Assembly (NCBI GenBank): GCA_031383555.1
Contig: JANMZR010000410.1
Span: 1-64,000 of the forward strand
Direction: 5' to 3'
DNA length: 64,000 nt
Origin: JANMZR01 sp031383555
GTDB lineage: Bacteria > Bacteroidota > Bacteroidia > Cytophagales > Spirosomataceae
Shown here: piece by piece, positions 55,027-63,054 of the stretch
How positions within the stretch are numbered: the first letter of the stretch is position 1
How the letters are laid out: every line of letters begins with the position of its first letter
Notes under the pieces: model-generated
What the model was told of the DNA's origin: nothing
Databases searched by the model: none
What the model saw: only the letters and a program-made list of their open reading frames with translations
Translations under genes and position numbers: made by a program

Positions 55027-55206
55027 TTAAATAATTGAGTTTTCCTTTTCTTCATCAAATGGCAAATTGCTCATATATTTGATATGATTTTTATCAATAA
55101 TTACCAAATAAATGCCTATTAAAATAAAGAAAATAAAGAATATAAGTAAAGAGCTAATCATTGGTAAATCAGCACCTTGTATTTTGCTTAAAAGTTGTCT
55201 GAACAT
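55027..55206 (-). CDS. ccoQ: CcoQ-like small membrane subunit
   Basis: 59 residues not obvious in large-ORF scans. The sequence starts MFRQLLSKIQGADLPMISSL, then LIFFIFFILIGIYLVIIDK, a single helix, and a short charged tail (YMSNLPFDEEKENSII). Position between ccoNO and ccoP and the HIKYMSNLPFDEE-like tail are characteristic of CcoQ/FixQ-type subunits in Bacteroidetes, which stabilise the complex. Confidence 0.88.
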   Translation of the reverse strand: MFRQLLSKIQGADLPMISSLLIFFIFFILIGIYLVIIDKNHIKYMSNLPFDEEKENSII

Positions 55207-55283
55207 TGCTATATAGTTTTTTAGTTAAAAATTTCATTTTTTCCATGGTAGCTGTGGCTTACCAACCCCGCACAAACAGTATA

Positions 55284-57413
55284 TTAATCCATTTTTTTAA
55301 TATCCGTTCCCAGCCTTTGCAAATAGGCAATCATAGCAATTATTTCCTTATCAGATTTTGCTTTTATACCCTCTTTTGCTAAGTTATCAACAATATCTTG
55401 GGACTGAATTTTGAGGTATTTTTCTGCTTCCTCAATCTCATAATCCTCATAAGGCACCCCCAAAGTTTTCATGGCCTTAATTTTGTTTTTAGTATCTTTT
55501 GTGTTCAAATTTTGCTCATAAAGCCATTCATAAGTAGGCATTATAGAGCCTGGCGACATAGAGGTTGGGTCGAGCATATGATTATAGTGCCAGGAGTCAG
55601 GGTATTTTTTGCCTTCACGATGTAAATCGGGCCCTGTACGTTTTGAGCCCCATAAAAAGGGATGGTCATACACAAATTCACCTGCTTTTGAATATTCGCC
55701 ATATCGTTCTGTTTCTGATCTAAACGGCCGTATCATTTGGCTGTGACAAGCATTGCAACCCTCTCTAATGTATAAATCACGGCCTTCTAATTCCAATGGA
55801 GAATATGGTTTTACTGAAGCAATAGTGGGCACGTTTGATTGTATAGTGAAAGTTGGAATAATCTCAATAGCCCCACCAATAGCCACCACTACAAATGCCC
55901 AAAATAACAATTGCAATGGTTTCCTTTCCACCCATCTATGCCAATGATTATCAGCACCTTGAGCTATAAATACCTTTTCCAAAGCTTGGGATTCGGCTGG
56001 CTCATTGGCTGTTAAGTGACCGACCAACATGGTTTTAAAAATATTATAAGCGCCTATTAATGCTCCAGAAAGATAAAATACGCCCCCAATCGCTCGCAAA
56101 TAATACAGTGATATTACTTGTAAAGTAGTTTCTAAAAAATTGCTATATTTCAAATTGCCTTCTGCTGTAAATTCTTTCCACATCATACCTTGTGTAAAGC
56201 CTGAAATATACATGGGAACTGCCCAAAATATTATGCCTAATGTGCCAAGCCAAAAGTGCATATTCATTAATTTTTTAGAGAACATATCACGACCATAAAT
56301 CTTTGGAATCATATAATACATGATAGCAAAGGAAAGGAAGCCATTCCAGCCAAGTGCGCCTACATGTACGTGGGCAGGAATCCAGTCCGTATAATGGGCA
56401 ATTGCGTTGATGTTTTTAAGTGAAAGCAAAGGCCCTTCAAAAGTGGCCATTCCATAAGCTGTAATGCCCACAACCATCATTTTGAGCCGTGGATCGTCAC
56501 GTACTCTGTCCCAAGCGCCACGTAAAGTCAACAAACCGTTGATCATTCCACCCCAAGACGGTGCAATTAACATCACTGAAAAAACGGTGCCTAAACTTTG
56601 CGCCCAATCGGGTAAGCTAGTATATAATAAATGATGTGGCCCTGCCCAGATGTACAAAAATATTAAGGACCAAAAGTGTAGAATCGATAAGCGATAAGAA
56701 TAAACGGGGCGATTGGCCATTTTTGGCAGGAAATAATACATCAAACCCAAAAATGGTGTAGTTAAGAAAAAGGCCACAGCATTGTGACCATACCACCATT
56801 GCACGAGAGCATCTTGTACGCCGGCGTATAATGAATAACTTTTTGTAAGTGAAACTGGTATGGCCAATGAATTCACAATGTGCAACATGGCAACCGTCAC
56901 AAAAGTGGCTAAATAAAACCAAATTGCCACATATAAATGGCGCTCACGACGCTTAATAATCGTGCCAATCATATTGATACCAAAAACTACCCAAACCAAG
57001 GCTATGGCTATGTCAATTGGCCACTCCAATTCGGCATATTCTTTGGAGGTTGAAAGGCCCAACGGCAAGGTAATAGCTGCCGCTATAATGATTAATTGCC
57101 AACCCCAAAAGTGTATTTTTGAAAGCAAATCGTTGAATAAACGTGCTTTACAAAGCCTTTGGAGCGAATAGTAAATTCCAGCAAAAATAGCATTGCCCAC
57201 AAAAGCAAATATTACCGCATTAGTATGTAATGCTCGTATTCTGCCAAATGTAAAATATTGTGTAACATTTGCTGATGGCCAAAATAGCTGAACTGCAATA
57301 AGTAAGCCAACCAAAAGGCCAACTAATGCAAATATGATGGAGGCTAGGGCAAAATTCCTGACAATTTTATTGTCATATTCAAAATATTCAAGATTTGAGT
57401 TTTCTTTAGTCAT
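55284..57413 (-). CDS. ccoNO: Fused cbb3 oxidase subunits I and II
   Basis: 709 residues. The N-terminal 12-helix CcoN part (residues 1-490) includes heme and Cu-B His sites around IRALHTNAVIFAFVGNA, WWYGHNAVAFFLTTPFLGLM, YIWAGPHHLLYTSLPD and IPAHVHVGALGWNGFLSFAI. The C-terminal CcoO part has C553-N-A-C-H557, then SQMIRPFRSETERYGEYSKA and RTGPDLHREGKKYPDSWHYN. CcoNO fusion is common in the phylum. It is a high-affinity oxidase for low oxygen. It starts the main cco operon after ccoS. Confidence 0.96.
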   Translation of the reverse strand: MTKENSNLEYFEYDNKIVRNFALASIIFALVGLLVGLLIAVQLFWPSANVTQYFTFGRIRALHTNAVIFAFVGNAIFAGIYYSLQRLCKARLFNDLLSKIHFWGWQLIIIAAAITLPLGLSTSKEYAELEWPIDIAIALVWVVFGINMIGTIIKRRERHLYVAIWFYLATFVTVAMLHIVNSLAIPVSLTKSYSLYAGVQDALVQWWYGHNAVAFFLTTPFLGLMYYFLPKMANRPVYSYRLSILHFWSLIFLYIWAGPHHLLYTSLPDWAQSLGTVFSVMLIAPSWGGMINGLLTLRGAWDRVRDDPRLKMMVVGITAYGMATFEGPLLSLKNINAIAHYTDWIPAHVHVGALGWNGFLSFAIMYYMIPKIYGRDMFSKKLMNMHFWLGTLGIIFWAVPMYISGFTQGMMWKEFTAEGNLKYSNFLETTLQVISLYYLRAIGGVFYLSGALIGAYNIFKTMLVGHLTANEPAESQALEKVFIAQGADNHWHRWVERKPLQLLFWAFVVVAIGGAIEIIPTFTIQSNVPTIASVKPYSPLELEGRDLYIREGCNACHSQMIRPFRSETERYGEYSKAGEFVYDHPFLWGSKRTGPDLHREGKKYPDSWHYNHMLDPTSMSPGSIMPTYEWLYEQNLNTKDTKNKIKAMKTLGVPYEDYEIEEAEKYLKIQSQDIVDNLAKEGIKAKSDKEIIAMIAYLQRLGTDIKKMD

Positions 57414-57649
57414 AACTGTTTTTAAGGATTAATTTTATTTTAGGAGATTATTTTACTTTTATATATTGAAAATAAATAGTTAAACCGCTGTTGATTAATC
57501 TTATTTACTAAATGTTAGGCTTAGTTTTTCTAAATCATTTTCAAAAGCAAGTAATTCAAAAGGCTAACAGTTTTCACTGTCTTTATTGCAGTTACAGCCA
57601 TTTGAATCGTGCGTTTGTTAGTGATTTTTTCCCTTTTTTGGCTTCGTTT

Positions 57650-57805
57650 TCATTTCTTTTGCTTTGATTTTTCTTCCATTAAAATTCTCATACCTGGTGT
57701 GTGCAAATCATCGTTTTGTCCGGTATTCATTGCCCATAAAAAGGCGATAAGAAAGCTAGTAGCTATAATTAAACTGATTCCAATCATGAAAAAGATAATA
57801 TTCAT
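57650..57805 (-). CDS. ccoS: cbb3 oxidase assembly protein CcoS
   Basis: 51 residues missed by a 60-residue cut-off. It reads MNIIFFMIGISLIIATSFLI then AFLWAMNTGQNDDLHTPGMR, and RILMEEK: one membrane helix with the F-W-A...GQ-DD pattern of CcoS. CcoS is needed for cofactor insertion into cbb3 oxidase. It lies 236 bases upstream of ccoNO, with a divergent histidine-kinase gene on the other side. The end of the gene is close to an interrupted Cys-rich frame. Confidence 0.88.
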   Translation of the reverse strand: MNIIFFMIGISLIIATSFLIAFLWAMNTGQNDDLHTPGMRILMEEKSKQKK

Positions 57806-57895
57806 TATGCATTTATTTTATACAAAATTGCCTCTGAAAATTTTGTTCAACCATGATAAATAATAGTTAACAAGACTGTTTTTATCATGCAAAAA

Positions 57896-57909
57896 ACTGA
57901 CGGATGTCA
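57896..57909. promoter_or_regulatory. Candidate Crp/FNR-type operator between ccoS and the kinase gene
   Basis: ACTGACGGATGTCA contains the TGA-N6-TCA core and has the same ACTGA-N4-TGTCA pattern as the site at 45542. It is about 91 bases upstream of the ccoS start and 88 before the kinase start in a divergent region. This is a two-site pattern; binding by the neighbouring REC-Crp protein is an inference. Confidence 0.45.
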
Positions 57910-57996
57910 TAAAAAACAAGATTATGAATTACCTTATTTGCAAATTGTTTGTGTTTAGCAATTTATAGAAATTAAGATTTAGAGATTCAATTTTAA

Positions 57997-59637
57997 ATGA
58001 TGTATATTTATTCAAAAAAATTAAAAAATAAGATGGGTTTCCAGTTTAATGATAATTTTCTAGATTCAGTTTTTGAAACCTCAAAATTATTTATGGGGGT
58101 TTTTGATAAAGAAATTTTTCGCTTTGTTTATATCAACAATTTTGGCCTTAAATTATTGAAAATCAATAATTTAAAAGAATTTGATAAAGCGTTTCCAAAT
58201 GGTATTAGAAAGGAAAAACTTACTAAGGAACTTATTGGAAATATGTTACTTCATGTAAACGAAAAATCTATTTATGAAGAAGAAACTCTGCTAATAAATA
58301 GCGATGGAGTTGAGTTTTGGGGGAATTTACAAATAACCAAATTCCGATATGCTGAAAAGCCCTATTACTACGTTATAATATCAGATATAAGTAGTCAAAA
58401 ATTAGCTGAGCAACATGAAAAAGACCTTGAGATTCGATTTGAAGCGCTTTTTATGCATGCTGCTATTGGTATAATAATGGTGGATAAACCTGGTAATATT
58501 TTGCTTTCAAACCGATTTGCTGATAGGCTATTTGGCTACGACGTCGGTGAATTAATCGGAGAAAAACTTGAGATTTTAATTCCCAAAAATAGTAGAGAAT
58601 CACACGAACATACCTATAAAATATATACATTAAATCCACAGTCGAGGCCAATGGGTGCTGGATTAAATTTGAACGGACAGAAAAAAGATGGCTCGCTTTT
58701 TCCTGTTGAAATAAGTTTAAGCCATTTCAAATCGGGCGAAACTCCTTATTATATTTCGTTTATCAATGATATGACTTTCAAAAAGAAGGCTGAAGAAAAT
58801 TTAATTACGAAAAATTCAGAAATTCAAAAATTGAACGCAAACCTTGAAAGAGAGGTAGTTAGCCGCACAAATGCGTTGGTGGAAACCTTGAAAACTTTAG
58901 AAAAGTCAAAGAAAGAATTAGAAATTGCGTTAAATAAAGAAAAGGAACTGGGCGAATTGAAGTCAAGATTTGTGTCAATGGCATCGCACGAGTTTCGTAC
59001 GCCTTTAACTGCCATACAATCTGCCGCTTCTTTAATTGAAAAATATGACGATAAAGACGGTCAAGAAAAGCGAGAAAAACATACGCAACGTATTAAGGCG
59101 GCAGTTGGCAATTTGACTGATATTTTAGAAGAATTTTTATCTGTAGGAAAGCTAGAAGAAGGTAAGGTGGTAACTAATGTATCAAATTTCGACTTAAAAG
59201 AATTGATTGAAGATTGTATAATTGACCTAAGAAGTACATTAAAATCTGGACAAACTATTGATTATCAACATATTGGAAGTAATGAATTGAGCTTAGATAA
59301 ATCGCTTCTTCGAAAAATAATCATAAATTTATGTTCAAATGCTATTAAGTTTTCACCAGCAAATAGTATAATAGATTTGAATACTGAAATTAATGGAACT
59401 AGTTTTTTGCTAAAAGTTAATGACAATGGAATAGGTATTTCTGAAGAAGACAAAAAGCACTTATTTGACCGATTTTTTAGAGGTAAAAACGTAACAAATA
59501 TTCAAGGAACAGGCCTTGGCTTACACATTGTTGCTCGCTATGTAGATCTTTTGAAAGGTAAAATTATGCTAAAAAGTGATTTAAATAAGGGTACAGAATT
59601 TGCGATAGAATTTAAAATAAATAAAGCGGAAATATAG
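57997..59637 (+). CDS. PAS-domain sensor histidine kinase
   Basis: 546 residues, no membrane helix. Two PAS regions (about 15-130 and 145-265; the second has GYDVGELIGEKLEILIPKNS and a PAC-like DISLSHFKSG segment), a coiled coil (about 270-325) and a HisKA/HATPase core. The H-box is MASHEFRTPL with His331; N-box LCSNAIKFSP; G-boxes NDNGIGIS and GTGLGLHIV. The cytosolic PAS region may sense oxygen, redox state or a ligand; no heme-PAS signature is clear. It is divergent from ccoS and followed by its likely partner regulator. Confidence 0.92.
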   Translation: MMYIYSKKLKNKMGFQFNDNFLDSVFETSKLFMGVFDKEIFRFVYINNFGLKLLKINNLKEFDKAFPNGIRKEKLTKELIGNMLLHVNEKSIYEEETLLINSDGVEFWGNLQITKFRYAEKPYYYVIISDISSQKLAEQHEKDLEIRFEALFMHAAIGIIMVDKPGNILLSNRFADRLFGYDVGELIGEKLEILIPKNSRESHEHTYKIYTLNPQSRPMGAGLNLNGQKKDGSLFPVEISLSHFKSGETPYYISFINDMTFKKKAEENLITKNSEIQKLNANLEREVVSRTNALVETLKTLEKSKKELEIALNKEKELGELKSRFVSMASHEFRTPLTAIQSAASLIEKYDDKDGQEKREKHTQRIKAAVGNLTDILEEFLSVGKLEEGKVVTNVSNFDLKELIEDCIIDLRSTLKSGQTIDYQHIGSNELSLDKSLLRKIIINLCSNAIKFSPANSIIDLNTEINGTSFLLKVNDNGIGISEEDKKHLFDRFFRGKNVTNIQGTGLGLHIVARYVDLLKGKIMLKSDLNKGTEFAIEFKINKAEI

Positions 59638-59721
59638 ACAAGGGGGACTATCAAGACAAGGGGGCAGGGCATACCTGAACAAGGGGGACTCTACCAAGAC
59701 AAGGGGGCATGCCCCCTTGTC
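59638..59721. repeat. G-rich tandem repeat and 24-bp palindrome between kinase and regulator genes
   Basis: ACAAGGGGG occurs four times, starting at 59638, 59656, 59679 and 59699 (spacings 18, 23 and 20). The last copy is half of a perfect palindrome at 59698-59721, arms GACAAGGGGGCA and its complement. The first copy begins right after the kinase stop codon. No T tract follows, so simple termination is doubtful. Such G runs are foreign to this AT-rich DNA. It may control read-through, mRNA stability or be a mobile palindromic element. Confidence 0.75.
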
Positions 59722-59772
59722 AAGACCTCACAAGTCAACTTATTGTAAGAACATTATTTTTAAACTAAGCCA

Positions 59773-60831
59773 ATGAAAACATTACTTTTAATTGAAGACA
59801 GTGACGATATTCGTGAAACTACTGCCGAAATATTGGAGTTAGCAGGTTATAAAGTGATTACTGCTGAAAATGGCAAGATTGGAATCGAACTCGCTCAAAC
59901 CAATAAAGTTGATTTAGTGATTTGCGACATAATGATGCCCGTTTTGGATGGTTATGGCGTGCTTCATATTTTCAATCAAAGTGCTGAATTACAGAATATC
60001 CCATTCATTTTTTTAACCGCAAAAACAGAAAGAGCCGACCTGCGAAAAGGTATGGAAATGGGAGCCGATGATTTCATCACCAAACCATTCCAAGAAATAG
60101 AATTGCTTAATGCTATTGAAAGCAGATTGAAAAAATTAAAGCACTTATCAAAATCCTTTGCCAATTCGGAAGAGGGTATTGAAAGTTTCTATCAATCCGC
60201 CTCAAAGCACTTGGAACTCAAATCACTTTCACTTGACCGCAAGGTTTCTATTATTAAGAAAAAACAATTTATTTATTCGGAAGGTGACGAGCCAATAAAA
60301 TTCTATTTTCTAAAATCGGGTAAGGTGAAAACCTTTCAGTCTAACCGTGACGGGAAGGAATTTGTGACCAGCCTTTACAATACTGGTGACTTTTTTGGCC
60401 ATATTGCCATTATTGAAAATACTGATTATAAAGAAAGCGCTGAGGCGATGGAAGATTGCGAAATTGTGGGTATTCCCAAAAATGATTTTCTAGAGTTAAT
60501 CTCTCGTAATCAGGCAGTTGCCAACGATTTCATCAAACTTTTGGCCAATAATATTCAAGAAAAAGAAAATCACTTGACCCAAATGGCTTATAATTCATTA
60601 CGAAAACGTACGGCAGATTCGCTAGTAATGTTATCAAAAAAATATAAAAATGACGATAATTCTAATTTTTCTATAAAAATTTCTAGAGATGACCTTGCCT
60701 CAGTTGTTGGTACAGCCACTGAGTCACTTATAAGAACACTGAGCGAATTCAAAGCCGATAAATTTATTGAAATTAATGGAAGTGAAATTACGATTTTAGA
60801 GCTTAAACGTTTGGAAAATTTGCGAGCTTGA
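59773..60831 (+). CDS. Response regulator with cNMP-binding and Crp-type DNA-binding domains
   Basis: 352 residues. The receiver domain (1-125) has IEDSDDIRE, phospho-acceptor Asp52 (VICDIMMPVLDG), and FITKPF. A cyclic-nucleotide-binding-like jelly roll (about 150-265) follows: FIYSEGDEPIKFYFLKSGKV and GDFFGHIAI. The HTH_Crp end (about 270-345) contains KISRDDLASVVGTATESLIR, the recognition helix region. Its joint receiver and Crp domains, and linkage to the kinase gene and the cco cluster, suggest phosphorylation control of Crp-type sites such as those at 45542 and 57896. Confidence 0.92.
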   Translation: MKTLLLIEDSDDIRETTAEILELAGYKVITAENGKIGIELAQTNKVDLVICDIMMPVLDGYGVLHIFNQSAELQNIPFIFLTAKTERADLRKGMEMGADDFITKPFQEIELLNAIESRLKKLKHLSKSFANSEEGIESFYQSASKHLELKSLSLDRKVSIIKKKQFIYSEGDEPIKFYFLKSGKVKTFQSNRDGKEFVTSLYNTGDFFGHIAIIENTDYKESAEAMEDCEIVGIPKNDFLELISRNQAVANDFIKLLANNIQEKENHLTQMAYNSLRKRTADSLVMLSKKYKNDDNSNFSIKISRDDLASVVGTATESLIRTLSEFKADKFIEINGSEITILELKRLENLRA

Positions 60832-60857
60832 TAAATATACCCGCTACCAAAATTTAA

Positions 60858-61844
60858 CTATTCAGTTGAACTGCAGTCAACCACACATTTGCCAACTACC
60901 CGCCTGTTGGCCAAGTCAGTAAGTGAGTTTTTAGCAGCTGCCAATGGGTATGTTTTATGAATATGTTGCTTGAGCATACCTTCTTTTATGAAAGCCAAAA
61001 TTTCCATAAAATTTTGCATACTTTGCATTGGTTCGTTTTGAGCGAACAAACCCCAAAACACTCCAACCAATGAAGCGCCTTTCAAGAGAGCTAAATTTAG
61101 CGGTATTTTAGGGATTTCGCCAGCAGCAAAACCAACTATCAAATACCGCCCCTTCCAAGCCAATGAACGAATAGCCGGTTCAGCAAATCGATCACCAACG
61201 GCATCATACACTACGTCAACACCTTTGCCAGCAGTAAGTTCTTTTACTTTTTCTTTAATATCTTCTACTTCATAATTAATGGTCTCGTCGGCACCGAGTT
61301 GTTTACAAATTGCCAATTTTTCTTGAGTTGAAGCAGCAGCAATTACCTTTGCCCCCATCAATTTGGCTAATTGTACTGCTGCTAGTCCCACACCACCGGC
61401 AGCGCCTAAAACGAGTAAAGTTTCACCCTCTTTAAGCTTTGCTCTATCTTTCAAAGCATGGTAAGAGGTGCCATAAGTATACATAGTGGAGGCTGCTGTA
61501 ACAAAATCCATATTTGGAGGCATTGGAAACGTTTTGGCGGCATCACCAATTGCTTCCTCTGCAAAGCCTCCATGGCCAGTCAATGAAAATACCTTATCGC
61601 CAAGTTTTAAATGGCGTACTTTTTCACCAACCTCTTTTACAATTCCAGCTATTTCTCCGCCCGGTGAAAACGGAAATGCAGGTTTAAACTGGTATTTCCC
61701 TTGAATCATTAAAGTGTCAGGGAAGTTGACCCCGCAGGCTTTAACTTCTATAAGTACTTGATTGTCATTAATTTTAGGGCTTTCAATTTCCTCATAAACG
61801 AGTGATTCGATAGGCCCAAATTCTTTGCAAAGTATTGCTTTCAT
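60858..61844 (-). CDS. NADPH:quinone oxidoreductase-like protein (MDR family)
   Basis: 328 residues without zinc-binding Cys clusters. The start MKAILCKEFGPIESLVYEEI, the ACGVNFPDTLMIQGKYQFKP block and the VLGAAGGVGLAAVQLAKLMG nucleotide motif are typical of quinone reductase / zeta-crystallin-type enzymes. It probably reduces quinones, enones or acyl-like substrates with NADPH in the cytoplasm. It is convergent with the response regulator and followed upstream by VOC and phosphotransferase genes, a group often seen in fatty-acid or aromatic breakdown settings. Confidence 0.92.
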   Translation of the reverse strand: MKAILCKEFGPIESLVYEEIESPKINDNQVLIEVKACGVNFPDTLMIQGKYQFKPAFPFSPGGEIAGIVKEVGEKVRHLKLGDKVFSLTGHGGFAEEAIGDAAKTFPMPPNMDFVTAASTMYTYGTSYHALKDRAKLKEGETLLVLGAAGGVGLAAVQLAKLMGAKVIAAASTQEKLAICKQLGADETINYEVEDIKEKVKELTAGKGVDVVYDAVGDRFAEPAIRSLAWKGRYLIVGFAAGEIPKIPLNLALLKGASLVGVFWGLFAQNEPMQSMQNFMEILAFIKEGMLKQHIHKTYPLAAAKNSLTDLANRRVVGKCVVDCSSTE

Positions 61845-61864
61845 TTTTTTTGGATAAAATCGTT

Positions 61865-62914
61865 TTATTTTACTCTGCTAAACCTCATTGCTTTTACGAT
61901 ATAGTCTGGTAATGCTTTTTCTGGGTTCCTCTTTTTAAGATTCAAGTACCAGCCAATTTTTTTTATAATTGGCACTCGATGGGTTTCTACATACTCTATT
62001 AAAGTACCATCGGGGTCTTCATTATACACGAATTGGCCGGCAGCTTCACCCATATCAAAGCTATTTTTACTATTTACTGTAAGTGGATAACCTCGGCTTT
62101 CACAATCTTTTTCATGAAATTCCATACCGTTTATATCAAAACAAAGGTGAATGTAGCCTAAGTCGCCCCAAAAGCGATTTTCAAAAATCTTATTGCCTTT
62201 TTCTTCTAATGATTGCACTAACTCAAGCTCCGAAGGGCCAAATAAATTAGTAAAACCACCTTTATAGGGTTTTGAATGCTTCAATAACACTCGCCTAAAT
62301 TTTTGTCTAGAAATGGCGGAAAGGTCATCAAATTGATCCGTTTTATCATAAATTATTTGGTCATAGCCTAATATATTTTTGTAAAATTGTATCGACTTAT
62401 CAATATCTGAAACACCAATTACGGTGCCTGCCACCCCGCCTGAGAGGTCTTTATTTCTAGTAAACCAATATTCATTTTCTATTATTTCAAATATATTATC
62501 GTAGGGATCTTTTAAGTAAAAATGTTGCTTCCCGGCAGGGTCTTTTGTTATTTCAGAGAGTAAATTCAGGTTTTCTTTTTTGTAAAACTCATAGGATTCA
62601 GCTATGTTTTTTGATTTCATTTTAATACAAAAAATACCTAAATCGCCAAGTTTGATTTTGTTTTGTGAAGGTTGTGGGGTTCTGCTTGTATATTGCCAAA
62701 TTTCGAAACCACCACCGCTTTGCATGTTTAAGGCTAAATACGCATTTCTTTTTTGCACTACACCACCTGTGTATCTGGTCATTAATTTGGCTTCAGCCTC
62801 GTCTTGAAACACAAGAATATCCATACCAAAGTACTTTTTATACCATTGAAAAGCCTCCTCGGCATTTAAGACTCCTATTCCTACCTGTTGTATTCCAGAT
62901 ATTACTTTTTTCAT
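61865..62914 (-). CDS. Two-domain VOC (glyoxalase/dioxygenase-like) protein
   Basis: 349 residues built of two vicinal-oxygen-chelate units. The first reads ISGIQQVGIGVLNAEEAFQW and continues to KDPYDNIFEIIENE; the second starts VAGTVIGVSDIDKSIQFYKN and ends NEDPDGTLIEYVETH. Glu and His residues at strand ends can form the metal site (GYIHLCFDINGMEFHEKDCE). Activity cannot be named; candidates are lyase, epimerase or dioxygenase. It is 20 bases ahead of the quinone oxidoreductase gene on the same strand. Confidence 0.85.
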   Translation of the reverse strand: MKKVISGIQQVGIGVLNAEEAFQWYKKYFGMDILVFQDEAEAKLMTRYTGGVVQKRNAYLALNMQSGGGFEIWQYTSRTPQPSQNKIKLGDLGIFCIKMKSKNIAESYEFYKKENLNLLSEITKDPAGKQHFYLKDPYDNIFEIIENEYWFTRNKDLSGGVAGTVIGVSDIDKSIQFYKNILGYDQIIYDKTDQFDDLSAISRQKFRRVLLKHSKPYKGGFTNLFGPSELELVQSLEEKGNKIFENRFWGDLGYIHLCFDINGMEFHEKDCESRGYPLTVNSKNSFDMGEAAGQFVYNEDPDGTLIEYVETHRVPIIKKIGWYLNLKKRNPEKALPDYIVKAMRFSRVK

Positions 62915-63054
62915 GTATTTAAATAATTTTTCAACGGCACCATGGAATCTGCCATGATTTCAGTTAACTTATTAATTATTAATAGGTTTGTGGTTGAGCA
63001 ATCATGCAGATTTCATTCGAGTTTTTCTTTACTGTTCACTATAAAAATGGAGCT

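Noticed and set aside
60862..60874. CAGTTGAACTG palindrome near the end of the quinone oxidoreductase gene
   Set aside because: Short and inside coding sequence; expected by chance.
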